DNA of 64,000 nucleotides from Alishewanella jeotgali KCTC 22429. GTDB lineage: Bacteria; Pseudomonadota; Gammaproteobacteria; Enterobacterales; Alteromonadaceae. Every line of letters starts with the position of its first letter. Position 1 is the stretch's first letter. The DNA is taken from contig NZ_AHTH01000037.1 of NCBI RefSeq assembly GCF_000245735.1, positions 96,054 to 160,053 of the forward strand. The letters run 5' to 3'. Below, piece by piece: positions 1-8,600 of this stretch. A model generated the notes under the pieces. That model did not search any database, was not told the DNA's origin, and worked only from the letters and a program-made list of their open reading frames with translations. The translations under genes were made by a program, and so were the position numbers.

Positions 1-240
1 GCGCAGATACTCCTTCGCCAGCTTAGCATCAAATAATTCGCGGATCTTATTGCTGACCAGAGCGCGATTAACCTGAATAAACTGATCTTTCATCAGCTCA
101 GCCTCCAGGGTCGCAATATTTTTCTGGGTGACATTGGCATTGGCATCCAGTTTCGAACCATCGGCAGCATTAGGTGCCAGTAAATATTGCTCAATAAAAC
201 TCAGTTTCTTTTGTAGTTGTTCGGTGTTAAGCGCCGCCAT
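1..240 (-). CDS. nrdD: Anaerobic ribonucleoside-triphosphate reductase, N-terminal part (cut by window edge)
   Basis: Only the first 80 codons are present; the frame is still open at base 1. NrdD is the class III, glycyl-radical ribonucleotide reductase that makes dNTPs without oxygen. The visible segment contains the family phrase DANANVTQKN followed by a lysine-rich helix, which I recognise from NrdD proteins of Vibrio/Shewanella type. The glycyl radical site would lie outside the window. I chose the ATG at 240 because AGAGGG lies about six bases upstream; in-frame ATGs at 246 and 258 are less well spaced. It follows nrdG by 22 bases on the same strand, so the two are almost certainly one operon. 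Identity rests on this short N-terminus plus the nrdG neighbour. Confidence 0.8.
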   Translation of the reverse strand, partial: MAALNTEQLQKKLSFIEQYLLAPNAADGSKLDANANVTQKNIATLEAELMKDQFIQVNRALVSNKIRELFDAKLAKEYLR

Positions 241-262
241 AGCCATTCCCTCTTGCATTGTG

Positions 263-724
263 TTAGTTGCGTTGTTGAAAGTGCGAATTCAGACACTGGC
301 CTGTTCGCAAATCGATAAATCTTTGATTGGTGGTTGGGCTTTGCAAACCGCCGCGCGCGGCAAACCAGCGCCCGGTTTTCACAAAAGTCAGCTCACTGCG
401 GATGGATGGGCTTAGCTCAGCCAGTTCCAGCCCGGTATAGAGGCAGCGTTTTAAGCCTGCGGTTTTACTCAGCGTCAGCAGTTTTAGTAATGCTGGCGCT
501 GCCCATTCGCCGCCTAAAAACAGCACACAGCTAATCAACCCCTGATAATCCTGCAAACGTTGCTGAAAATGCTCCGGGCTAAGGGGGTGTCCTTGTTTGG
601 GATCCCAGCTATCGGCGCTATGGCAACCTTTACAGCCCAGCTGGCAGCCACTGAAGGTGTATGCCAGCGACACTTCGCCGGGTACTTCTTGCCAGACAAC
701 TTGTTCAGCGGTGTAATACAGCAT
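263..724 (-). CDS. nrdG: Anaerobic ribonucleotide reductase activating protein
   Basis: Radical SAM activase that installs the glycyl radical on NrdD. The 153 residues match the family's length (about 154 in E. coli). The three iron-sulfur cysteines appear as C-x3-C-x2-C in SGCQLGCKGCH (residues 26-36). The N-terminus (VVWQEVPGEVSLAYTFSGC) resembles the Neisseria/Vibrio form rather than the E. coli one. GAGGG stands just before the ATG at 724. It is the first gene of the nrdG-nrdD unit. A perfect FNR box lies 80-95 bases upstream, which fits induction under anaerobiosis. Confidence 0.9.
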   Translation of the reverse strand: MLYYTAEQVVWQEVPGEVSLAYTFSGCQLGCKGCHSADSWDPKQGHPLSPEHFQQRLQDYQGLISCVLFLGGEWAAPALLKLLTLSKTAGLKRCLYTGLELAELSPSIRSELTFVKTGRWFAARGGLQSPTTNQRFIDLRTGQCLNSHFQQRN

Positions 725-804
725 AAAACCCTCTATCTTGTGTTGGTATTGTTAATTATCACTAGATATTGTGGTTTAGCTTAGATGCTTAGCGCGGTGA
801 AAGG

Positions 805-818
805 TTGATCCAGATCAA
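805..818 (-). promoter_or_regulatory. FNR box upstream of nrdG
   Basis: TTGATCCAGATCAA is an exact match to the FNR consensus TTGAT-N4-ATCAA. It is the only plausible regulatory site in the 245-base gap between nrdG and the hypothetical gene at 970. A class II position would put the nrdG start near 770; the -10 element there is weak (TAAAGC-like at 778-783). It could in principle also serve the plus-strand gene at 970, but that is about 150 bases away. Confidence 0.8.
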
Positions 819-969
819 ATTTTGCTAACTGTAACCGCCAGGCTGGCTTGCCAGGTCGCGTCATTACAGCAGTTGTTACCCCATCGGTGGTACAGGGGAA
901 ATTGCTTCAGCGTCGGTTAAGGCCGGTGGGCCACAATCAACAGGTGTTTAGCCAGAAATGGAGCCTGCT

Positions 970-1491
970 ATGAAAACAGGTATCAATAAAAGCTTGGTAA
1001 TTGCCACCCTATTAACCTTAACGGCCTGGCCGCTGAGTGCGCATCAGCAGCGCTATGATCCGGTCGAGCAGGTGGCACAGGATGTGGTCGCCTTTACGCT
1101 GCAACGGGCGGCAGACGAGTTGTTAAGGGTGGCGCGGATTGATCCGGTGTACCAGGGTTATAGCCGGCATTATGAAATCCGGCATGCCCCACCACGTCTT
1201 GACGATCGTACCCGTCAGCAACTACGTCGTTTAGCGGCTGAGCATCAGCGTAAACTGGCCAGTTATGAGCGTGAGCTGGATCGGGAGCTGGACAAACTGG
1301 CCCGTGAATACCGGCACGATACCCGCAAAGGGAAAGGCCGGCCACATCATAAAGAGCGGGAGAAATTTCAGCGCAAGGTGGATCGGGCTTACGACAAATT
1401 TGCGGTAAAAGTGGAACGCGAGCATGACCGCTTTGATCGCCAGCGCGATCGCATTCTGCGCGATGCCTATGCATATCTACCCAGACGCTAA
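970..1491 (+). CDS. Exported, highly charged helical protein of unknown function
   Basis: I do not recognise this gene. The 173-residue product begins with a clear signal peptide (positive MKTGINK, hydrophobic stretch, cleavage likely after PLSA near residue 22). The mature part is extremely rich in Arg, Lys, Asp, Glu and His, with long predicted helices from about residue 75 to the end. Heptad-like patterns (for example LASYERELDRELDKL) suggest a periplasmic coiled coil. I prefer the ATG at 970 because GGAG lies six bases upstream; an ATG at 958 would put charged residues ahead of the signal peptide. It stands alone between the nrd operon and the nar operon and is convergent with the ppiC-like gene. 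It may be a stress-related periplasmic protein, but I assign no function. Confidence 0.7.
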   Translation: MKTGINKSLVIATLLTLTAWPLSAHQQRYDPVEQVAQDVVAFTLQRAADELLRVARIDPVYQGYSRHYEIRHAPPRLDDRTRQQLRRLAAEHQRKLASYERELDRELDKLAREYRHDTRKGKGRPHHKEREKFQRKVDRAYDKFAVKVEREHDRFDRQRDRILRDAYAYLPRR

Positions 1492-1530
1492 TTAACGGTT
1501 TGCACTTAAACCAGGCCGTATTCCGGTAAG

Positions 1531-1560
1531 AAAAAACCGCCAGCTGAACACCAGTGGCGG
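1531..1560 (-). terminator. Rho-independent terminator for the nar operon
   Basis: Read on the minus strand, CCGCCA and TGGCGG pair around an inner CTGG/CAG stem and are followed by six T (1531-1536). It lies 48 bases beyond the ppiC stop codon, so it closes narGHJI-ppiC. Confidence 0.8.
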
Positions 1561-1607
1561 CGCGGAGAGACCAGCACGGATGCTGGTTGTGGAGCCAGGA
1601 ATGCCTG

Positions 1608-2375
1608 TTACTGCATCAGTGGTGAGTCAGATAACTGGAAGTCATAGCCATCAATGTTGGCCTGAACGATCAGTTGATGAATGTACTGGGCAATGGCTTT
1701 ACGCCTTACCTTTTCATTTAAGTAATCGGCAATTTTTTGCTTAACGGCGCTATAAGGCAGGGGTTGACCTGGTACCTTACGCATCACTTCGACCACATGC
1801 ACCCCATACCGACTTTCGACGCCCTGCGGCATTAAACCGGGTTCAGCACTAAAAATCTGCCGCTCAAACTCCGGCACGGTCTGACCACGACTGATTTGTC
1901 CAAGACTGCCGCCAGTTTCTTGCGACGGGCAGGCCGAGTAGGTGCGGGCGGCCTCGACAAAGGGTGTGCCTTGGTGCAACTGTTGGATCAGTATCTCCGA
2001 TAGGGTTTTAGCTTCAACCCGGGCAGCATCATCTTCCGGCGCCGCGGCCAACAGGATATGCCGTACCTCTAACAGCGGTGAGCTGGTAAAGCGTTGCGGA
2101 TTCAGTTTGTAATACTGCTCACATTCGGCATCTGTGGCCGTGGGGATCACCACCTCGTGCGCCAGTAACGCATCCAGATAGTTATTTTCGGTAACCACAT
2201 TATTTTCGGTGCTGATTTCCAGCCCCAGCGCGGTCGCACGCTGGCGCAGCAGTTCGCCAATCACCAGCGACTCGGCGGCTTTTAACATCGCCGTACGTTT
2301 GCTGTCTGCCGGATGGTACTGCATTTCCGCCATAATGGCGGCTTCGCTAATTGGGATGTTATTTACTTGAATCAT
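1608..2375 (-). CDS. PpiC-type (parvulin) peptidyl-prolyl isomerase of the nar operon
   Basis: A 255-residue protein with an N-terminal helical segment (1-95) and a parvulin rotamase domain at about 100-195. The domain shows EVRHILL, FVEAARTYSACPS, GGSLGQISRGQ and VESRYGVHVVEV. There is no signal peptide, so it should be cytoplasmic. Rotamases catalyse cis-trans isomerisation of Xaa-Pro bonds. A PpiC gene directly behind narI is also known in Pseudomonas aeruginosa (PA3871), so a role in folding or assembly of the nitrate reductase is a fair inference, unproven here. The start at 2375 has GAGG five bases upstream; an ATG 18 bases earlier lacks one. A palindromic repeat lies between it and narI. 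Confidence 0.85.
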   Translation of the reverse strand: MIQVNNIPISEAAIMAEMQYHPADSKRTAMLKAAESLVIGELLRQRATALGLEISTENNVVTENNYLDALLAHEVVIPTATDAECEQYYKLNPQRFTSSPLLEVRHILLAAAPEDDAARVEAKTLSEILIQQLHQGTPFVEAARTYSACPSQETGGSLGQISRGQTVPEFERQIFSAEPGLMPQGVESRYGVHVVEVMRKVPGQPLPYSAVKQKIADYLNEKVRRKAIAQYIHQLIVQANIDGYDFQLSDSPLMQ

Positions 2376-2447
2376 ATTAACCTCGGAAGCCAAATACTGT
2401 TGGCGAACTTAACCTCAGTCTGAAACGAGGTGGTCAGCGCGCAGTAC

Positions 2448-2526
2448 ACTTTGGCCGGGGACGTCTTTCGCATGGATGCGAAAGGGGAGCCTACAGGGAT
2501 GTATTTACGGCGTGCCCCGGCAAAGT
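2448..2526. repeat. REP-like palindromic element between narI and ppiC
   Basis: Two 16-base outer arms, 2448-2463 and 2511-2526, are inverted copies that differ by one insertion/deletion (ACTTTG-CCGGGG type ends). Inside sits a perfect 9-bp hairpin, CTTTCGCAT-GG-ATGCGAAAG, at 2465-2484. The minus strand contains ACATCCCTGTAGGCTC, which I associate with dispersed intergenic elements of marine gammaproteobacteria. There is no T-tract, so it is not a simple terminator. It fills most of the 221 bases between narI and ppiC and could attenuate or stabilise the transcript. Confidence 0.7.
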
Positions 2527-2596
2527 TGTACGGAGTGCTTACCACCGGATGAATGGTCGCAAGCACTGCCGCAAACACGATTAAACCATCCCACCT

Positions 2597-3286
2597 TTAC
2601 CGCACAAACCGCTGCCGCACTATCTGGTGCTGCCGGCGCATATACTGTACCGGCACACTTAACATATGCACTAAGCGGCTGAACGGGAATACTACAAACA
2701 AGCTTAAGCCAAGGAACACATGCAGCTTAAAGATCCAATGCACGCTGCTAATTGACTCTGCCGCGGCAACGGAATTAAAGGTGACAGTGTTTTGTGCCCA
2801 AGCCATTAATTTCAGCATTTCAGTACCGTCCAAATGCCCCATCGAGACAAAGATAGACAGTAAGCCCAGAATCAATTGTGCGTACAGTAACAGCAGGATA
2901 GCGATATCCATTGGATTGCTGGTGGCACGAATACGCGGGTTAAACAGCCGGCGTTTGATCAGAATGGTCAGGCCGTAGAAGCAGATTAAACCAAAGATGC
3001 CGCCGGCAACGATCGCAATCATCTGCTTCATGGAGCTGGTAATACCGAACAAATACCAGAGTTCTTTTGGTAGCAGCAGGCCGGCAAAGTGGCCTAAAAA
3101 GATCCCCAGAATACCGATATGAAACGCAATACTACCTTTGCGCAGTTGCTTGCTTTCCAACAGCTGAGATGAACTGGTTTTCCAGGTATATTGTTCGCGG
3201 TCATAACGGATCCAGCTACCCAGAACCATAATCGCGATCGCGATGTAGGGATAAATCCCAAAGGCAAACAAATTTAAGTGTGCCAT
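2597..3286 (-). CDS. narI: Respiratory nitrate reductase gamma subunit (cytochrome b)
   Basis: Membrane anchor of the quinol:nitrate oxidoreductase. It takes electrons from quinol through two b haems and passes them to NarH. It has 229 residues (225 in E. coli) and five hydrophobic segments. The four haem-ligand histidines are all present: H56 and H66 in the first pair, H189 and H207 in the second, matching the E. coli spacing. It follows narJ by 11 bases. As the anchor it carries no signal peptide. Confidence 0.97.
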   Translation of the reverse strand: MAHLNLFAFGIYPYIAIAIMVLGSWIRYDREQYTWKTSSSQLLESKQLRKGSIAFHIGILGIFLGHFAGLLLPKELWYLFGITSSMKQMIAIVAGGIFGLICFYGLTILIKRRLFNPRIRATSNPMDIAILLLLYAQLILGLLSIFVSMGHLDGTEMLKLMAWAQNTVTFNSVAAAESISSVHWIFKLHVFLGLSLFVVFPFSRLVHMLSVPVQYMRRQHQIVRQRFVR

Positions 3287-3297
3287 TTTAATGCTCC

Positions 3298-4053
3298 TTA
3301 AGCGCGCTTCACGGCGGCTTCATGAAATAGTTCTTGTGCCAGGGCGTCGGTTTGCAATAAATCGGTGCTCAGTGGTACAAATTGATCGCGCCGTTGGGAT
3401 TCACTCGGTTTATTGCCGGTGCCGCAGGCGCTGTTGGATTGCTCTGCACTCATAAAGGTCACCATTTCCTCTTCCCAGACTTTATCCAGTGCCTTGGGCG
3501 TGTCATCGCGTTTCTCAGTGGCGATTTGCGCTTTAATATCGGCTAAATCGACCTCAGCAGCGGACAACCGCAGCAGACTTTGGAATAAGGCGGCATAGTT
3601 GGATTCACGCTGCTCCAGCCGGCAGGTCAGTACGGCCAGAATCGGTGCAATTTCTTCCAGACCAAGTTGCGCATTGTCAGCCCCCTGAGTGGATAAAAAT
3701 TCCAGATACAGCGGCAGATAGTCTGGTAGCTCTTTTACGCCAATATCCAGACCCGCCTCTTTGTACTGCGCCTGTAAGTCGACCATTGCCTGCCCACGGG
3801 CACGGGATTCACCATGCACATGCTCGAAGATCAGCAAGGACAGCGAGCGACCACGTTCAAACAAACCGTCGTATTCAGATTGCCAATCCATTAAATCAGC
3901 GCTGCAGCGCTGCTTGATAAAGGAACTCAGGCTGAGTTTATTGCTTTGCGGTAAGTCACTGGCCGCTACCACGGCCAGTAATTCGTCCTGCGCTGCCAAC
4001 AGCTCAGGTTTGGGGTAATCCAGCAGCAATGAAATTAACTGTAAAATTTGCAT
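3298..4053 (-). CDS. narJ: Nitrate reductase assembly chaperone
   Basis: NarJ/TorD-family chaperone that binds apo-NarG and permits molybdenum cofactor insertion and membrane attachment. It has 251 residues (236 in E. coli). The family segment SLLIFEHVHGESRARGQAM is at about 72-90, followed by the ELPDYLPLYLEFLS stretch. It is a cytoplasmic helical protein. It begins nine bases after the narH stop, in the usual GHJI order. The C-terminal 40 residues are low in conservation and carry a short Ser/Asn/Pro-rich linker. Confidence 0.95.
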   Translation of the reverse strand: MQILQLISLLLDYPKPELLAAQDELLAVVAASDLPQSNKLSLSSFIKQRCSADLMDWQSEYDGLFERGRSLSLLIFEHVHGESRARGQAMVDLQAQYKEAGLDIGVKELPDYLPLYLEFLSTQGADNAQLGLEEIAPILAVLTCRLEQRESNYAALFQSLLRLSAAEVDLADIKAQIATEKRDDTPKALDKVWEEEMVTFMSAEQSNSACGTGNKPSESQRRDQFVPLSTDLLQTDALAQELFHEAAVKRA

Positions 4054-4062
4054 AAAACCCTC

Positions 4063-5595
4063 TTAATCCTTCAGCTCAACCGGAATCACCTGGCGTACAC
4101 CCTTGGCCTTAGTGCCAAACAGGTTGACGTCGTTATTACCATCGCCACAGCCGTTACCAAAGGTAAAGCCACAGCTGGATTTCAGGTCATAGGCGTTTTC
4201 GGCATAGGCACGGTGACTGGTTGGAATGACGAAGCGATCTTCATAATTGGCCAGTGCCATGTAGCGGTACATTTCTTCAACCTGCACGGCATTCAGGCCC
4301 ACTTGCTTTAGCACGTCCAAATCTTCAACACCATCAACCTGTTGCGAACGTTTAAAGGCGCGCATCGCAATCATCCGCTCTAAGGCTCGAACGACGGGCG
4401 CTTCGTCACCAGCGGTCAGCATATTGGCCAGGTAACGCAACGGAATACGCAGCGACTTCAGATCCGGAATTTCGCCATTCATGCCGACATGACCGGCCTG
4501 TACCGCACTTTGAATGGGTGACAGTGGCGGCACATACCAAACCATTGGCAGGGTGCGGTATTCCGGGTGCAGTGGCAGCGCCACTTTCCAGTCCATCGCC
4601 ATCATATACACCGGTGAGCGCTGGGCTGCTTTAATCCAGTTATCGTTGATACCTTCGGCCCGGGCCGCGGCAATCACTGCCGGATCGTGCGGGTCGAGGA
4701 AGATATCCAGCTGTGCCTGATATAAATCTTTTTCATTCGCCACACTGGCGGCTGATTCAATGCGGTCGGCATCGTACAGCAGTACGCCTAAGTAACGGAT
4801 GCGGCCGACACAGGTTTCTGAACAGGTGGTCGGCTGACCGGCTTCAATCCGCGGGAAGCAGAACGTACATTTTTCTGACTTGCCGGACTTCCAGTTGTAG
4901 TAGATTTTTTTGTACGGACAGGCCGAGACACACATCCGCCAGCCGCGGCATTTGTCCTGATCGATCAGCACGATACCGTCTTCTTCGCGTTTGTAGATGG
5001 CACCAGACGGGCAGGCCGCGACGCACGCCGGATTTAAACAATGCTCACACAACCGGGGTAAGTACATCATAAAGGTCTTTTCAAACTGACCGTAGATGTC
5101 TTTTTGTACCACTTCATTGAAGTTACTGTCTTTTTTCCGCTTTTCGAACTCAGTACCGAGAATTTCTTCCCAGTTTGGACCCCATTCGATTTTCTCCATG
5201 CGCTGGCCGCTAATCAGTGAACGCGGGCGGGCCACCGGCTGGTGCTTGGTATCGCCAACATTGTGTAAATGCTGGTAATCAAAGTCGAACGGCTCGTAGT
5301 AATCGTCAATTTCCGGTAAGTCCGGGTTGGCGAAAATATTTGCCAGAATACGGCGCTTGCCACCGATTTTCAGTTGCAGCTTGCCGTTTTCCCGCACCCA
5401 GCCGCCATTCCATTTTTGCTGGTTTTCCCACTCTTTCGGAAAGCCGATACCAGGCTTGGTCTCGACGTTGTTAAACCAGGCATATTCGACCCCTTCACGC
5501 GAGGTCCAGACGTTTTTGCAGGTGATGGAGCAAGTGTGGCAACCTATGCACTTGTCTAAATTCAGCACCATGCCAATTTGGGCTCTGACTTTCAT
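4063..5595 (-). CDS. narH: Respiratory nitrate reductase beta subunit (iron-sulfur)
   Basis: Electron-transfer subunit linking NarI haem to NarG. It has 510 residues (512 in E. coli). Cysteine groups for three [4Fe-4S] and one [3Fe-4S] cluster are visible: C16/C19/C22/C26, then CEHCLNPACVAACP, then CRGWRMCVSACP, then the CTFC and CSETC groups. The Trp in CRGW replaces a cysteine and marks the [3Fe-4S] site, as in E. coli. It lies on the cytoplasmic side of the membrane. It starts 16 bases after narG. Confidence 0.97.
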   Translation of the reverse strand: MKVRAQIGMVLNLDKCIGCHTCSITCKNVWTSREGVEYAWFNNVETKPGIGFPKEWENQQKWNGGWVRENGKLQLKIGGKRRILANIFANPDLPEIDDYYEPFDFDYQHLHNVGDTKHQPVARPRSLISGQRMEKIEWGPNWEEILGTEFEKRKKDSNFNEVVQKDIYGQFEKTFMMYLPRLCEHCLNPACVAACPSGAIYKREEDGIVLIDQDKCRGWRMCVSACPYKKIYYNWKSGKSEKCTFCFPRIEAGQPTTCSETCVGRIRYLGVLLYDADRIESAASVANEKDLYQAQLDIFLDPHDPAVIAAARAEGINDNWIKAAQRSPVYMMAMDWKVALPLHPEYRTLPMVWYVPPLSPIQSAVQAGHVGMNGEIPDLKSLRIPLRYLANMLTAGDEAPVVRALERMIAMRAFKRSQQVDGVEDLDVLKQVGLNAVQVEEMYRYMALANYEDRFVIPTSHRAYAENAYDLKSSCGFTFGNGCGDGNNDVNLFGTKAKGVRQVIPVELKD

Positions 5596-5611
5596 CTTAC
5601 TTACTCCAACC

Positions 5612-8600
5612 TTATTTAGTGTCTAACCAATCAACGTTCTGCATCTTGCGCACAATGACAAACTCGTCCCGGTTACAGCCAACGGTACCGTAGTAGTTAA
5701 AACCGTAAGCTTGCTGGGCATAACCGCCAATCATATGGGTCGGCTTCATTACGGCCCGGGTGACTGAGTTATGGATACCACCACGGGTACCGGTTAACTC
5801 GCTGCCGGGCACGTTCACAATCCGTTCCTGGGCGTGGTACATCATGCTCATACCTTCCGGTACCCGCTGTGACACCACGGCACGGGCCGCAATAGCGCCG
5901 TTGACGTTAAAGATTTCGATCCAGTCGTTATCTTCAATACCGGCGGCTTTGGCATCAATTTCACTGAGCCAGACAATGGGCCCGCCACGCGATAAGGTCA
6001 GCATTAACAGGTTGTCAGAGTAAGTACTGTGAATCCCCCACTTCTGATGTGGCGTGATCCAGTTCAGCACAATTTCTTTGTTACCATTCGACTTCTTGTT
6101 CAGCACCGGCTGCACTGTTTTCAGGTTAATCGGCGGCTTGTAGCTACACAGCTGCTCACCGAAGTCGCGCATCCACTCATGGTCCTGATAGAACTGCTGA
6201 CGGCCGGTAATGGTGCGCCAAGGGATCAGTTCATGCACGTTGGTATAGCCAGCGTTGTAAGACACATGCTCATCTTCCAGCCCTGACCAGGTGGGTGAGC
6301 TGATGATCTTGCGTGGCTGGGCCACGATGTCATGGAAGCGGATTTTCTCTTCTTCCTTTTTGGTCGCCAGATGGGTATGGTCGCGGCCGGTGATTTTACT
6401 CAGTGCGCCCCAGGCTTTTACCGCCACGTGGCCGTTGGTTTCCGGTGCCAGCGTCAGGATCATTTCTGCGGCATCGATAGCGCTATCGATTTTCGCCATA
6501 CCTTTATTCACGCCGTCAGCGGTATGTACCCGGTTCAGCTTACGCAGAAACTCCACTTCATCCTTGGTATCCCAGCTAATGCCTTTACCGCCGTTACCGA
6601 TTTTCTCCAGCAGTGGACCCACTGAAGTAAAGCGGGCATAGGTATTAGGGTAGTCGCGTTCTACAATATTAATGTGTGGCATAGTGATGCCCGGAATGGC
6701 CTCACATTCCCCTTTCCACCAGGCTTTTACGCCATAAGGCTGTGCCAGCTCGGCAGGCGTATCGTGGTGCATCGGTGTGGTTACAACATCGGTTTCCACG
6801 CCTAAGTGACCAACGGCAGCTTTAGAGAACGCCTGAGCGATGCCTTTAAAGATTTCCCAGTCACTGCGGGCTTCCCACACCGGATCAATGGCCGCGGTTA
6901 ACGGGTGAATAAAAGGATGCATATCCGAGGTATTCATATCGTCTTTTTCATACCAGGTGGCGGTAGGCAGTACGATGTCGGAATACAGACAGGTGGTAGA
7001 CATGCGGAAATCCAGCGTCACCCACAGATCGACCTTACCTTCAGCCGGCTGATCGGTCCATTCCACATCTTCCGGCTTTTTACCGCCAAAACCGCCTAAA
7101 TCTTTGCCAAGCAGGCCGTGTTTGGTGCCCAGTAAGTGCCGCAGCATATATTCATGGCCTTTACCGCTGGAACCCAGCAGGTTAGAGCGCCAGATAAACA
7201 TATTGCGTGGGAAGTTTTGTGGGTTTTCCGGTTGCTCACAGGCAAATTTAATATTGCGCGAGGTTAATTGCTCCACCACATAGTCTTTCAGCTCTTTGCC
7301 GGCAGCTTTGGCTGCGGCCGCCAGTTTTAGCGGATTCGTGCCCAGCTGTGGTGCTGACGGTAACCAGCCCATGCGTTCGGCGCGGCTGTTATAGTCGACA
7401 ATACTGCCAGACCATTTGTCTTTATTGGCCAGTGGCGAAATGACTTCCGTCATATCCAGCTTTTCGTAACGCCATTGGCTGGAATGATTGTAGAAGAACG
7501 AGGTACCGTTCATATGGCGTGGTGGCCGTTGCCAATCCAGCGCAAAGGCCAGTGGGGTCCAGCCGGTTTGTGGCCGTAGTTTTTCCTGACCGACATAGTG
7601 CGCCCAGCCGCCGCCACTTTGACCGATACAGCCACACATCATCAGCATATTGATCAGGCCACGGTAGTTCATATCCATGTGGTACCAGTGGTTCAGCGCG
7701 GCGCCGACGATGACCATGGAGCGGCCTCGGGTTTTATCGGCATTACGGGCAAACTCACGCGCGACCCGAATCACATCATCCGGCTTCACGCCGGTAATAG
7801 CTTCTTGCCAGCCCGGGGTGTAAGGCACGTTATCGGTATAGGATTTCGCCCGGCTTTCATCACCAATACCATTATCCACACCATATTGCGCCAGCATCAG
7901 GTCAAATACGGTAGCGACCAGCGCGGTACCGCCACTGGCCAGTTCGACGCGTTTAGCAGGAATTTTGCGCATTTGTACATCAGCATGATCGGTATGCTGG
8001 AAGTATTGGTACTCGTGTGGTGCACCACCAAAATACGGGAAGCCAACATCCACCAGCTCGTCGCGGTTGTCTTTTAAACTCAGCTGCAGCTCCAGCTCAC
8101 CGTCTTTGTCTTTTTGCTCCAGGTTCCATTTGCCGGCCTGGCCCCAACGATAACCAATGGCACCATTCGGGCTGGTCAGGCGACCATCTTTGTTAACAGC
8201 AATGGTTTTCCAATCCGGGTTATTGTCTTCACCCAGGTTATTCACCAGATCGGCCGCGCGCAGGAAGCGGCCGGTGGTTAGCACCCCGTTTTGCTCCTCT
8301 AACATTACCAACATCGGCATATCGGTAGTACGACGCACGTAGTCAGTAAAGTAAGCACTCGGATTATCAACGTGGAATTCTTTTAAAATCACATGGCCAA
8401 AGGCCATGGCCAGGGCAGCATCGGTACCCTGACGCGGTGCTAACCAGGTATCACCAAACTTAGAGGCTTCTGAGTAGTCCGAGGTAATGACACAGGTCTT
8501 AGTACCTTTGTAACGGACTTCGGTCAGGAAGTGTGCGTCCGGGGTGCGGGTTTGCGGCACGTTTGAGCCCCAAACAATAATGTAATTCGAGTTATACCAG

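Noticed and set aside
1094..1474. A 126-codon frame antisense to the charged exported protein
   Set aside because: The plus-strand gene has a signal peptide and ribosome site; the antisense frame has neither and mirrors biased codons.
2372..2578. Small minus-strand open frame between narI and ppiC
   Set aside because: It overlaps the palindromic repeat, has no ribosome site or recognisable motif, and reads like translated repeat sequence.
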